64,000 nucleotides of DNA from Lactobacillus paragasseri. GTDB taxonomy: Bacteria; Bacillota; Bacilli; Lactobacillales; Lactobacillaceae. The stretch spans positions 1,674,001 through 1,738,000 of the forward strand of contig NZ_AP018549.1 in assembly GCF_003584685.1 (NCBI RefSeq). The letters are read 5' to 3'. A model generated the notes under the pieces. The model was given only the letters and a program-made list of their open reading frames with translations. It was not told the origin of the DNA and did no database searches. A program made the position numbers and the translations under genes. Numbering within the stretch: the first letter of the stretch is position 1; each line of letters opens with the position of its first letter. Of the stretch, positions 47,609 to 55,960 are shown piece after piece.

Positions 47609-49051
47609 ATGGATACTTTTGATGAAGCTCAAAAACGTAAAAAACTAACCTGGCCGGTAATTGCACTGATGGACTTTGTTACAGTTATTGGTTTTGATGA
47701 TATTACTTACAACTTTCAAAACCAAGGGTTAGCTGTTGTTAGTGACTGGATTTTATTATTAATTTTATTTGTTGTTCCTTATGAACTAATCGTTGGACAA
47801 TTAGGTGCAACATTTTCTGATGATGGCGGTGGTTTATCATCTTGGCTAAGACATACCTCTGGAGACAAAATGGGATATATTACTGCCTGGTGCTACTGGG
47901 TAGTCTCTCTGCCTTACTTAGTTGATGTAGCAAATTCTACCGTTGTTTCCTTTGCATGGCTTTTTAAAGGACACGCATTAAGTGACAAGGAAATGAGTAA
48001 TTGGGCTTTTGCCTTATTTACTGCAATTATCTTTGTCATTTTTATATTTTTCCAACACCGATTTGCTAATTCATTGCAATGGTTATCCATTATCGGTGGC
48101 GGAGCAATGTTTATCATGACTATTCTTTTCGTAATCATGACTATTGTCTACCTCGGCGAAGGACGCACGATTGCTACGCAGCCATTCCATTTTAAGAATT
48201 TCTTGCCAACTTTTGATATGAAATTCTTAATGTCATTAGGCTTATTAATTTTCGCCATGAATGGAGCTGAATTCGTTGCGCCATACGTTACTGAAATGAA
48301 AGATGGACCTAGAAACTTTCCTAAAGCAATGTACATGCTTGCAATCATGACTGGATTTCTAACAATCTTTGGCTCTTTTGCTCTCGGTGTCTTCTTTAAT
48401 GCACACCACTTACCAGATGATTTAAAGATGAATGGTTCTTACTATGCCTTTCAAGCAATGGGTGAAAAATTCGGAATGGGTAAATTCTTCCTATATACCT
48501 TTATTATTACCCAAGCTCTCTATATGCTTGCACAACTAGCTGTTTTAGTAGATGGCGGTGCAAGAATTTTCTTATCAGATACTGCTAAAAAGTATCTACC
48601 TAAGCAATTAACCAAGACTGATAAAAATGGGCTACCAATTAACGGTTACTGGTTAACAACTGGAATTTGCTCCGTTTTACTATTTTTAAGTGCTACTCTT
48701 CCGTCAGTTAATGACATCTTCAATCAATTACTTAATTTAAACGGAATTGTATCACCATATGTTACCGGACTACTCTTCTGGGCCTTTATTAAGATCAGAC
48801 TTCACCCAGAAAAATTCCCATCACAATATGTATTTATCAAAAACAAGACTTTTGCTGTTATTGTTGGTTGGTGGTGTTTGATTATTACAGTTACTGGCGC
48901 AACTTTTGGTATCGTTCCAATTGATGCTAAGGCTGGCTCAGCTACTTGGTGGCATATGCTAATCCTAAACATTGTCGAACCTCTTTTAATGATTGGACTA
49001 GGGATTGTTTTACCATTAATTGCTAAGTGGCAAAGGTCAAAAGAAAATTAA
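47609..49051 (+). CDS. APC-family amino acid permease
   Basis: A 480-residue transporter with about twelve membrane helices of the APC fold. The first helix region reads WPVIALMDFVTVIGFDDITYNFQNQG and helix 6 contains FAMNGAEFVAPYVTEMKDGPRNFPKAM, typical of the glutamate:GABA antiporter/YjeM-like branch. It should move an amino acid across the membrane; the substrate is not visible. The ribosome-binding site TAGGAGG is very strong, yet can be sequestered by the upstream leader. Followed by its own terminator. Confidence 0.87.
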   Translation: MDTFDEAQKRKKLTWPVIALMDFVTVIGFDDITYNFQNQGLAVVSDWILLLILFVVPYELIVGQLGATFSDDGGGLSSWLRHTSGDKMGYITAWCYWVVSLPYLVDVANSTVVSFAWLFKGHALSDKEMSNWAFALFTAIIFVIFIFFQHRFANSLQWLSIIGGGAMFIMTILFVIMTIVYLGEGRTIATQPFHFKNFLPTFDMKFLMSLGLLIFAMNGAEFVAPYVTEMKDGPRNFPKAMYMLAIMTGFLTIFGSFALGVFFNAHHLPDDLKMNGSYYAFQAMGEKFGMGKFFLYTFIITQALYMLAQLAVLVDGGARIFLSDTAKKYLPKQLTKTDKNGLPINGYWLTTGICSVLLFLSATLPSVNDIFNQLLNLNGIVSPYVTGLLFWAFIKIRLHPEKFPSQYVFIKNKTFAVIVGWWCLIITVTGATFGIVPIDAKAGSATWWHMLILNIVEPLLMIGLGIVLPLIAKWQRSKEN

Positions 49052-49063
49052 GTTAGTTCTATT

Positions 49064-49100
49064 AAAAAAGCCAAATCGATTAATGATTTGGCTTTTATTA
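49064..49100 (+). terminator. Terminator after the permease
   Basis: AAAAAGCCAAATC / GATTTGGCTTTTA hairpin. Confidence 0.85.
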
Positions 49101-49604
49101 TGCTTCAATAACATAACAATTTATGAAAGCTCTTTTATTTGCTATTATTTTTATAAGGTCTTATATTTATAAATGAAGACAGTCTTCATAGAGAAGCAAT
49201 AAATAACAATATATTTAATTGCTGTTACTTTATATAAATATCTAGTAAATATATTAAGAAGAAGTTTTTGATATTCTGAGTCGTAATACCTATCCACTAT
49301 TTTCACTACTTTTTCCCGTCTATAGTTCAATAAAATTGAAAATAGTGAAACTAATTGTTAGTAAAATACAGTTTAACTAAATTCTTCAGGAAGCTGAATC
49401 GTATCTTAATATATGACTTCAGTTTAAACTATGTATTACAAAGATAATATATTTGTCACCCTATATACCCTTAAGTCGTGAGCTTTCCTATTCCCCCATA
49501 ATTATGTATGGCTTAAGTGATTTTCTTAATAACTACCTTTGATACAGTCAGTTCAATTTCATTGAGAAGTGTAAGATTTATTATGATATCAGAATAGCAA
49601 TTAT

Positions 49605-49713
49605 ATACTCCACTCATATTTATGTGCACGGTTAATTAAAGTAATTATCTCTATTCGGATATTACCGTGTTCAAATATCCTAAGGTCACTTCGGAATCGA
49701 AGTGGCCTTTTTG
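49605..49713 (+). ncRNA. Candidate small RNA or attenuated hflX leader
   Basis: A -10-like TATACT (49605-49610, with weak -35 TTATGA 17 bp upstream) would start an RNA near 49617. It holds the stem CACGGTTAAT / ATTACCGTG (49627-49636 with 49661-49669) and an alternative stem GGATATT / AATATCC (49657-49663 with 49674-49680) that excludes the first. It ends at a strong terminator. No known RNA family is recognised. Confidence 0.45.
49682..49713 (+). terminator. Strong orphan terminator before hflX
   Basis: AAGGTCACTTCG / CGAAGTGGCCTT stem with GAAT loop and T5 on the plus strand, but no gene directly upstream to terminate. Confidence 0.85.
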
Positions 49714-49842
49714 TCTTTAAAATTGATTTTTATTTAAAAAGAAATTATAATTTTCATACTATCAAATAAAGGAATGGTTATGATGATTTTCTAAGCTATT
49801 TATCCAATATAAAAACTAAATTTATGAAAGCAGGTGAATTAT

Positions 49843-51123
49843 TTGATCGACAATCAACCAAAAAAGACTAAAGCCTTTATCGCTGGCGTAAATTTAAACG
49901 ATCCCAATTTTGACTACTATATGACAGAACTAAGAGAATTAGCTCTCGCAAACAACTTAGATGTTGTCGGCCAGGGAAGTCAAAAGGCTGAAAATATTGT
50001 CGCAGGTACATACTTTGGTGTGGGGAAGCTTAACCAGATTAAAAATATGGCCCGTGAATTACATGCTAAAGTCTTAGTTATCAATGATGAATTGTCTCCT
50101 ACTCAAATCAGAAATATTGAGGGCATGACAAAGCTTAAAGTTTTAGACAGAACAGAGTTAATCTTAGAAATTTTCTCTAATCGAGCACGGAGTCGACAAG
50201 CCAAATTACAAGTTCAACTTGCAAGATTACAGTATGAATTACCTCGGCTTCATCCTTCTGAAAATAATCTAGACCAGCAACGTGGTTCTGGTGGAGCAAG
50301 TGGCGGTTTCGCCAACCGTGGTTCTGGGGAAACTAAACTTGAATTAAATAGACGTACTATTGGTAAACAAATTAGCGCAATTAAGAAAGAGCTAAAAGAC
50401 ATCAGTAAACAAGAAGAAATCAAATCTGCTAGAAGAAACAATTCTCGTCTGCCTCAAGTGGCTTTGGTTGGCTACACTAATGCAGGAAAATCAACAACGA
50501 TGAATGAATTGCTAAATGTTTTTAGTGACGAAGCCAATAAAAAGCAGGTTTTCGCAAAAAACATGCTTTTTGCGACTTTAGATACTAGCGTTAGACGAAT
50601 TGATTTGAAGGATGATTTAAGTTTCATTCTCTCAGATACCGTTGGTTTTATTTCTAAGCTCCCTCATAATCTGGTTGAGTCATTTAAAGCTACATTGCAG
50701 GAAGCAAAAGACGCCGACTTGCTCATTAATGTAGTAGACGCATCGGATCATAATATGGTTCAAATGATTAAAACCACGCAAAAAGTTCTAAATGAGTTAA
50801 ACATCACTGATGTTCCAATGATTACCGCTTATAACAAGGCTGATTTAACAGAACGTAATTATCCTCAAATTGAAGGAAATGATATCTTATATTCCGCTAA
50901 AGATCCCGAATCAATTAAGCAGTTAGCTAATTTAATTGTCAAAAAAGTATTTGATAATTACGAAAAAATAAACTTAGTATTGCCACTTTCAGATGGCAAG
51001 AACTTAGCTTACTTACATGAATATGGTCAAATTTTAAGTGAAGACTTTAAAGACGACGGCGTTCACGTTACTGTAAGGCTATCTCCAAAAGATCTAGAAA
51101 AATTTAAAGTAAATGCTGTATAG
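49843..51123 (+). CDS. hflX: GTPase HflX
   Basis: About 426 residues: an N-terminal nucleotide-binding subdomain, a helical linker (RQAKLQVQLARLQYELPRL) with the glycine-rich RGSGGASGG segment, and the GTPase domain with G1 GYTNAGKST, G3 SDTVGFISKLPH and G4 NKAD. HflX splits stalled 70S ribosomes under heat or antibiotic stress. TTG 49843 fits best: AGGTGA lies five bases upstream and the protein then begins MIDNQPK. GTG 49834 is an alternative overlapping that site. The long gene-free leader suggests attenuation, as known for some hflX genes induced by ribosome-targeting antibiotics. Confidence 0.92.
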   Translation: MIDNQPKKTKAFIAGVNLNDPNFDYYMTELRELALANNLDVVGQGSQKAENIVAGTYFGVGKLNQIKNMARELHAKVLVINDELSPTQIRNIEGMTKLKVLDRTELILEIFSNRARSRQAKLQVQLARLQYELPRLHPSENNLDQQRGSGGASGGFANRGSGETKLELNRRTIGKQISAIKKELKDISKQEEIKSARRNNSRLPQVALVGYTNAGKSTTMNELLNVFSDEANKKQVFAKNMLFATLDTSVRRIDLKDDLSFILSDTVGFISKLPHNLVESFKATLQEAKDADLLINVVDASDHNMVQMIKTTQKVLNELNITDVPMITAYNKADLTERNYPQIEGNDILYSAKDPESIKQLANLIVKKVFDNYEKINLVLPLSDGKNLAYLHEYGQILSEDFKDDGVHVTVRLSPKDLEKFKVNAV

Positions 51124-51127
51124 CAGA

Positions 51128-51160
51128 CAAAAAGAGTAGATTTAAAATCTACTCTTTTTT
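51128..51160. terminator. Bidirectional terminator
   Basis: AAAAAGAGTAGATTT / AAATCTACTCTTTTTT hairpin between convergent genes. Confidence 0.9.
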
Positions 51161-51164
51161 CGTA

Positions 51165-52332
51165 TTATTTATAAATGATTACTGCTTCATTCTTTTCTAT
51201 ATTATTCCACACTTTTGGCGCGTCATTAGGTTTTAAGTTTACACAACCATAAGATCCGTCATTTAGGTAAGCAGTCTTAGACCAGTTTTTTCGCCAGCTA
51301 TTATCATGAAAGCCACAACCAGTTAAAGTAAATGGCATCCAGTACTTAACATCAACTGAGTATTTAGAACCATCATCATTTGTTCCCTTTAAGACACTTG
51401 GAGATTCTTTATATTGGATATACCAAACTCCAGTAGGTGTTTCTAAGTTTTTATGAGCAATTTTAGTTTCAACTGTACCAGTAACGATCGTGTTTAAAGT
51501 AACCACGCACTTACCATTCTTATATATCCACAGCTTTTGATCAGTTAAAGAAACAACAATGTAACTATTTCCAATTCCATTATTACTTAAGCCATATCCA
51601 GTTCCATACGTACTGAAACCTTCACCGTAGATATAGTTTTTACCATTTAGCTCTTGCGTATTATTGACTAAAGCATTTTCAACAGCAGCAACAAGCTTTT
51701 TCTCATTAATAGCCCAACCATAACTTTCATTTTTTACTTTTGTAACTTGACCATTTGGCAATTGGAAGTCATAAGATTTATGAAGTGTAGATACTTCTTT
51801 ATTAATACTGCTAATCTTATTCGCTAAGATCTTTGTATCTGAAAAAACATACTTATCATTTTCATAAGTTACCGTTGGAAAAATTTCCGACCGCTTAAAT
51901 ACAAAAGACTTACCATTAACCGTATATTTTACTTGTCGATCTTTAATCTGATTTAACTTTTCTTTTGCTTTTAAGAGCTCAGTATTCTGAAAATTCCATT
52001 TTTTACGGCTAGGGTAGCGAGTATGTTGTTCTTCAAAGTAAGATTGAACTTTTTTGTTCGTAATTACTTTATCGCTATTCTTCTTTAAAATGACTTCGTC
52101 ACCTTTTAAAACCGCACTATTTTTAGCTTTCTCATTTATTTTAGCAGTAGCTTTTTTAACAGTTAGTTTGCCGACTGGAACATTATAAATTACAACATTT
52201 GAATTAAAGTGACTAGCATTAAATTTTTCCGCTTCAGCATTTCTTTTTGACTGGATATATCCAACTACCAACCAAGCTATTAAAACAATTACTAAGCAAA
52301 TTAAAATACCTATTAGCCACTTACGATAGTTA
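51165..52332 (-). pseudogene. L,D-transpeptidase, main body, 5' end cut off by IS
   Basis: The body encodes a membrane-anchored L,D-transpeptidase: one N-terminal helix (WLIGILICLVIVLIAWLVVG), a peptidoglycan-binding-type region, and a C-terminal YkuD domain with the catalytic motif SYGCVNL and the upstream GFHDNSW. It would cross-link peptidoglycan. The present open frame is extended to 52358 by IS sequence (GTG start, no ribosome-binding site). The authentic first 14 codons (MNNKNIEKNTHPTN) lie beyond the IS at 53806-53849 and rejoin in frame exactly when the IS and one TTA copy are removed. Expression is therefore probably lost. Confidence 0.9.
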
Positions 52333-52377
52333 TGTAGTGACCCCCGAAATTCGGACACGGATTTCGGGGGTTTTACT

Positions 52378-53769
52378 ATGTCTAAATTAACTAAAAAAGA
52401 TAAATTGAATATTTATAAAGAATGGACTATTGAAAATAAAAGATCGACATATTTAAGTAAAAAGTATGGAATAGGCTCAGTTAGTATTAAGTACTTAGTT
52501 TCACTCATTCATAGGCATGGAATGGATATATTAGATAAGCCCCATACTTATTATTCAGCCCAATTTAAGCTAGAAGCTATCAATCGGGTTTTAGTCAATC
52601 ATGAAGCTGCTTACTCTGTATCTTTAGAATTGGGCTTGAAAAGTCAAGGGATGCTTATTAACTGGATTCGCTCTTATAAAGAAAACGGGTATAATGTCGT
52701 TATCAAGAGGAAAGGACGACGAACCCGTGAACAAAGAGCTAGAGAAATTGAAGAAAGAAAACGAAGAATTGCGTCACCAGAATTTAAAGCTTACTGTCGA
52801 GAATGCATTTATAAAAAAATTGGATGCCTTGGTTCAAAAGAGAAAAAACCAACCAAAACAGAAATAGCACAAGCTGTTAGAGAATTAAGGCTAGAACTTG
52901 GGTTGGGTGTTAAAACTATCTTGTCGATTTTAAATGATCCGAATAATGCTTTACCTAGCTTATCCAGAAGCAATTATTACAATATTTTAAAGCGCGAAGA
53001 TCAAGATGAGATAAAGCACCACAGTCTAATTAAACGAATTAAAGAAATATTCTTTGAACTTAAAGATAGATACACTGCTCCAGGTTATCGAACAATAACT
53101 GATCACTTACATAGTGAAGGCTTTATAATCAATCGAAAAACAGTCTATCGTTTAATGCGTAAACTTAATTTGATTGGATATCGTATGAAACGTAGAAGAC
53201 GCTACAACAGCTTTGAGGGTGAAATTGAAGGAAGAATTAAACCTAACTTAATTAAACGCAACTTCTTTGCTATTAGACCAAATATGAAGTGGTACACGGA
53301 TATTACTGAATTCAACTTAAGAGGACAAAAGCTTTATCTATCGCCTATTATCGATGGCTGTGGGAGAGATATTGTCGCTTATAATATCTCTCGTCGTCCC
53401 AACTTGCAGCAGGTACTGACTATGCTTGATGATGCATTTAAAGTTAATGATTCATTGAATGGATTAGTATTTCATTCAGATCGTGGCTGGCAATATCAAC
53501 ATAAGACTTATCAATATGAACTTGCAAGACGTGGCATTGAACAAAGTATGTCTAGGAAAGGCTGTTCTCCAGACGATGGGCTTATGGAAGGCTTCTTTGG
53601 CATACTTAAAAGAGAGATGTTTTATGGCAAAGAATCAAACTATGCCAATCTGAATGAATTAGAACAAGCGATTAAAGATTATATTCACTTTTATAATTAC
53701 GAAAGAACAAAGAGTAAACTAAAAGGACTGACTCCGATTCAATATCGGAATCAATCCTTAGTTGCATAA
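52378..53769 (+). CDS. IS3-family transposase (OrfA/OrfB in one frame through an indel)
   Basis: The N-terminal ~115 residues are two HTH units of OrfA. The C-terminal part (from about residue 160) is OrfB with HTH_21 and the rve integrase core, including WYTDITEF, IDGCGRDIVAY, VFHSDRGWQYQ and DGLMEGFFGILKREMF (DDE residues). It reads as one 463-residue frame, but the middle is anomalous: between ~52724 and 52865 the usual OrfA leucine zipper (KELEKLKKENEELR) is encoded in the +1 frame and ends at TAG 52865. A slippery A-AAA-AAC at 52843-52849 remains for the normal -1 shift. One extra base near 52722 thus puts the HTH part in the OrfB frame. Activity of this copy is doubtful. Confidence 0.9.
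   Translation: MSKLTKKDKLNIYKEWTIENKRSTYLSKKYGIGSVSIKYLVSLIHRHGMDILDKPHTYYSAQFKLEAINRVLVNHEAAYSVSLELGLKSQGMLINWIRSYKENGYNVVIKRKGRRTREQRAREIEERKRRIASPEFKAYCRECIYKKIGCLGSKEKKPTKTEIAQAVRELRLELGLGVKTILSILNDPNNALPSLSRSNYYNILKREDQDEIKHHSLIKRIKEIFFELKDRYTAPGYRTITDHLHSEGFIINRKTVYRLMRKLNLIGYRMKRRRRYNSFEGEIEGRIKPNLIKRNFFAIRPNMKWYTDITEFNLRGQKLYLSPIIDGCGRDIVAYNISRRPNLQQVLTMLDDAFKVNDSLNGLVFHSDRGWQYQHKTYQYELARRGIEQSMSRKGCSPDDGLMEGFFGILKREMFYGKESNYANLNELEQAIKDYIHFYNYERTKSKLKGLTPIQYRNQSLVA
52843..52849 (+). promoter_or_regulatory. Programmed -1 frameshift heptamer A-AAA-AAC
   Basis: Lies in the zipper frame 16 bp before its TAG stop; a -1 slip would enter the OrfB frame, as expected for IS3 elements. Confidence 0.75.
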
Positions 53770-53805
53770 TATTAATAAAGTGTCCAATTTTTGTGGGTCA
53801 CTACA

Positions 53806-53849
53806 TTATTTGTGGGATGGGTATTTTTTTCTATATTCTTGTTATTCAT
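53806..53849 (-). pseudogene. 5' remnant of the IS-split L,D-transpeptidase
   Basis: ATG 53849 with AGGAAACAGG upstream encodes the first 14-15 codons, then runs into the IS. A -10 TATAAT lies at 53883-53888. Together with 51165-52332 it rebuilds a full gene. Confidence 0.85.
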
Positions 53850-53882
53850 TAAAAATACCTGTTTCCTAAAAAATTTCTTTTC

Positions 53883-53888
53883 ATTATA
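53883..53888 (-). promoter_or_regulatory. -10 of the original L,D-transpeptidase promoter
   Basis: TATAAT on the minus strand in GTTATAATG, between the upstream terminator and the remnant ATG. Confidence 0.5.
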
Positions 53889-53892
53889 ACAC

Positions 53893-53926
53893 AAAAAAGA
53901 AGGTTAATCTTTCAATTAACCTTCTA
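53893..53926 (-). terminator. Terminator of the NlpC/P60 gene
   Basis: GAAGGTTAA / TTAACCTTC stem followed by T6 on the minus strand. Confidence 0.9.
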
Positions 53927-53951
53927 AAATAACTATGTTTATTTCATTTAA

Positions 53952-55115
53952 TTATCTTACACGGATTGCGTAATCTGGCATGAAATAACTTGAGATAGTA
54001 GCTTGAGTTACGTTTTGACCTGGTTGTGGTGCGTGTACGTATTGGTTGTTACCTACGTAGATAGCATCGTGGTAGTCACCCCACATTAAGATGTCACCAG
54101 CTTGTGCTTGGCTTACAGAAACGTGTTGACCAGCACCAGCTTGTTGGTAAGTAGTACGTCCAATGTTCTTACCTGCTTGGCTGTATGCGTATTGTACTAA
54201 ACCTGAGCAGTCGTATGCGTTAGGACCAGTTGCACCCCATACGTAAGGCTTACCGATTTGTGATTTTGCTGCATTAACTACAGTTTGAGCAGTGCTGCTT
54301 GATTGAGTAGAAGCTTGTTGCTTAGCTGGTTGAGCAGCTTGGCTTGAAGCTTGTTGAGTTTGGTGTTGTGCAGGCTTAGTAGCAGTAGTGTTTTGTGCAG
54401 GTGCACTGTAAGTTGCTGCTTGTTGAGTCTTAACTGTAGTGTTAGCTTGTGCGTAGTAGTTAGTCTTTGCTGGAGCAACATAAGTGTTGTTAGTTGAAGC
54501 AGTGTATGTACTTTGTTGTGCAGTAGTTTGTGCTACTGGAGCTTGTGCAGCTGCTGAGGTTTGTTGTGCAGTAGCTGCAGTATTAGTTTGTACAGGTGCC
54601 GTTGCAACTGATGCATTGTTAGTAGTTGCTGTTTGTTGTGCGTTGTTAACGCTAGCTACAGCAGTTTGTGCATCGGCAGTAGCGTTGCTTGCAACGTTAG
54701 CTGCAGGAACTTGGCTTACAGCTGCCTTAACTGCAGATAAATCAGCAGTAAGTGCGATTGGAGCTTCTTCTTGTACATCATCACCTGAGATCCATTGGTC
54801 TCCACCTAAGTTGTACCAAGTTTCACCCTTAACAGTCTTAACCTTCTTGTATGTCTTCCAGCTTGATTCATGTGGTAAGTATTTACCAGTTTGTTGCTTG
54901 CCATCTTCGTAGCTGTTCCAAACTGCAACACTTTCACCAGTCTTAGAATTTACTTTTACAACACCAATTTGCTTTGCAGGAGCTTGGATAGTTGAAGCTT
55001 GTGCAGTATTGTTAAATGATAATGAGTTTAATTTAGCTGCACTTAAAGTTGCGATACCTGCAACAGCGAATGAAGCAGCAGTGGTAAGTTTGATTACTTT
55101 AGATTTGATAGTCAA
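53952..55115 (-). CDS. Secreted NlpC/P60 peptidoglycan endopeptidase with SLAP-like region
   Basis: About 387 residues. A signal peptide (TTAASFAVAGIATLSAAKL... to AQAS) is followed by an S-layer-associated-type region (about 40-120, VVKVNSKTGESVAVWNSYEDG-like), a long Ala/Gln/Thr-rich linker, and the catalytic domain (about 275-387) with Cys in YDCSGLVQYA, His in YHDAIYVG and a third residue in YVHAPQPG. It cuts stem-peptide bonds during cell separation. The start is TTG 55115, supported by GGAGG seven to eight bases upstream; other upstream starts overlap that site. Codon use is unusually regular, as in highly expressed genes. A WalR-like box lies 120 bp upstream. Confidence 0.93.
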   Translation of the reverse strand: MTIKSKVIKLTTAASFAVAGIATLSAAKLNSLSFNNTAQASTIQAPAKQIGVVKVNSKTGESVAVWNSYEDGKQQTGKYLPHESSWKTYKKVKTVKGETWYNLGGDQWISGDDVQEEAPIALTADLSAVKAAVSQVPAANVASNATADAQTAVASVNNAQQTATTNNASVATAPVQTNTAATAQQTSAAAQAPVAQTTAQQSTYTASTNNTYVAPAKTNYYAQANTTVKTQQAATYSAPAQNTTATKPAQHQTQQASSQAAQPAKQQASTQSSSTAQTVVNAAKSQIGKPYVWGATGPNAYDCSGLVQYAYSQAGKNIGRTTYQQAGAGQHVSVSQAQAGDILMWGDYHDAIYVGNNQYVHAPQPGQNVTQATISSYFMPDYAIRVR

Positions 55116-55237
55116 AGGTATTTCCTCCATAAAATTCTTTTTTCTTAATATTATCAACATAGCCGTCATTAATTAACTTAAAAGTTATGCTATGTGTCTC
55201 TTTTTTTAATTGACAATGGTTATTGTAGGGTATTAAT

Positions 55238-55254
55238 ATTACAGCCCTGTTACA
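55238..55254 (-). promoter_or_regulatory. WalR (YycF)-type box upstream of the NlpC/P60 gene
   Basis: Minus strand TGTAAC-AGGGC-TGTAAT fits the WalR consensus TGTWAH-N5-TGTWAH perfectly. A -35-like TTGTCA follows at 55211-55216. WalRK is known to control murein hydrolases. Confidence 0.7.
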
Positions 55255-55312
55255 AAGCTAAATCATTGTCATTACATTTCGCTTATTCTCAATCTTTTTC
55301 ATTATTCAAAAC

Positions 55313-55870
55313 CTACTCATTATCAAGTTTTGCTATGATTTCATCTATTTTTTTAGCTGTTTCTTCCCAGTTATCATTATTTAATACATGCGCTTCTTTT
55401 GCTAATTCGTCTGATAAATGTAAGTCGCGTTTAAATTCATAGCTGTTTAATCGTTTATCAATTTCACTCGCTTGATCGCCGCGTGCTAGTAGTCTTTTTT
55501 TCAAAACAGAAAAATCAGAAACGGTCAAATAAATAAAATATACCTGCTTTCCTAATTTTTCTAAATATGATTTAACCCCATCTGTTTCTACTATTAAAGA
55601 AACTAAATCATTCTTTTCCCAAGCTTTTTCTAACGCTTCTTTACTTGAACCATATTGATATTCTCCATATTTTACATGTTCAAAGAAATGAAGTTTTTTA
55701 AAGCTCTCGTCATTTTCAAAATAATATGATTTTCCTGGGATTTCACCTTTTCGGATTGGTCTTGTAGTATGCGTTACTACACGAGGAATATTATATTTTT
55801 CTGTTAAGTATTTTGAAATTGTGGTCTTTCCTACCCCACTTGGTCCAGCAATTATGATAATTCTTTGCAA
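55313..55870 (-). CDS. Guanylate-kinase-like P-loop protein
   Basis: About 185 residues. Walker A GPSGVGKTT lies near residue 10, and VVTHTTRPIRKGEIPGKSYYF matches the guanylate-kinase GMP-binding segment; the lid and C-terminal helices follow. Compared with housekeeping Gmk it is slightly short and the central part is divergent, so it may be a paralogue with another nucleotide role. TTG 55870 has GGGAG upstream and places the P-loop at the usual distance; the longer frame to 55990 overlaps the divergent gene. Confidence 0.8.
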   Translation of the reverse strand: MQRIIIIAGPSGVGKTTISKYLTEKYNIPRVVTHTTRPIRKGEIPGKSYYFENDESFKKLHFFEHVKYGEYQYGSSKEALEKAWEKNDLVSLIVETDGVKSYLEKLGKQVYFIYLTVSDFSVLKKRLLARGDQASEIDKRLNSYEFKRDLHLSDELAKEAHVLNNDNWEETAKKIDEIIAKLDNE

Positions 55871-55960
55871 AATATTACTCTCCCGCTTGAAATCGACTAT
55901 TATATATAATAGTATTTCACTATTGTAAAACATTTCTGTACAGAAAAGGGAGTTTTTTAA

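Larger units (their letters stand above)
49101..49842. other. Gene-free 740-bp segment upstream of hflX
   Basis: No convincing open frame on either strand. It contains a long inverted repeat ACTATTTTCA / TGAAAATAGT (49296-49305 with 49337-49346), a possible promoter and a structured RNA ending at a strong terminator (49605-49713), then about 130 bp to hflX. In an otherwise dense chromosome this is notable. Confidence 0.7.
52333..53805 (+). mobile_element. IS3-family insertion sequence, 1473 bp
   Basis: Terminal inverted repeats begin TGTAGTGACCC at both ends and match at 22 of 26 positions; the 3-bp target duplication TTA flanks it (52330-52332 and 53806-53808). The left end also holds a perfect CCCCCGAAAT / ATTTCGGGGG hairpin followed by TTTT, just before the transposase ATG, which could block read-in transcription. 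Carries one transposase gene. Inserted in codon 15 of an L,D-transpeptidase gene. Confidence 0.95.

Noticed and set aside
49824-49871. 15-codon frame starting ATG 49824 overlapping the hflX start
   Set aside because: No ribosome-binding site upstream; likely chance.
52333-52358. New N-terminus of the L,D-transpeptidase supplied by the IS (GTG 52358)
   Set aside because: No ribosome-binding site or promoter visible; the residues are translated terminal repeat.
52378-53769. Normal single-ORF IS3 transposase
   Set aside because: The segment around 52724-52865 encodes the conserved leucine zipper only in another frame, so the continuous frame is not the usual product.
54484-54912. 142-codon frame on the plus strand over the NlpC/P60 gene
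   Set aside because: It mirrors the Ala/Gln/Thr-rich linker of the real gene, has Ala/Cys/Val-biased composition and no ribosome-binding site.
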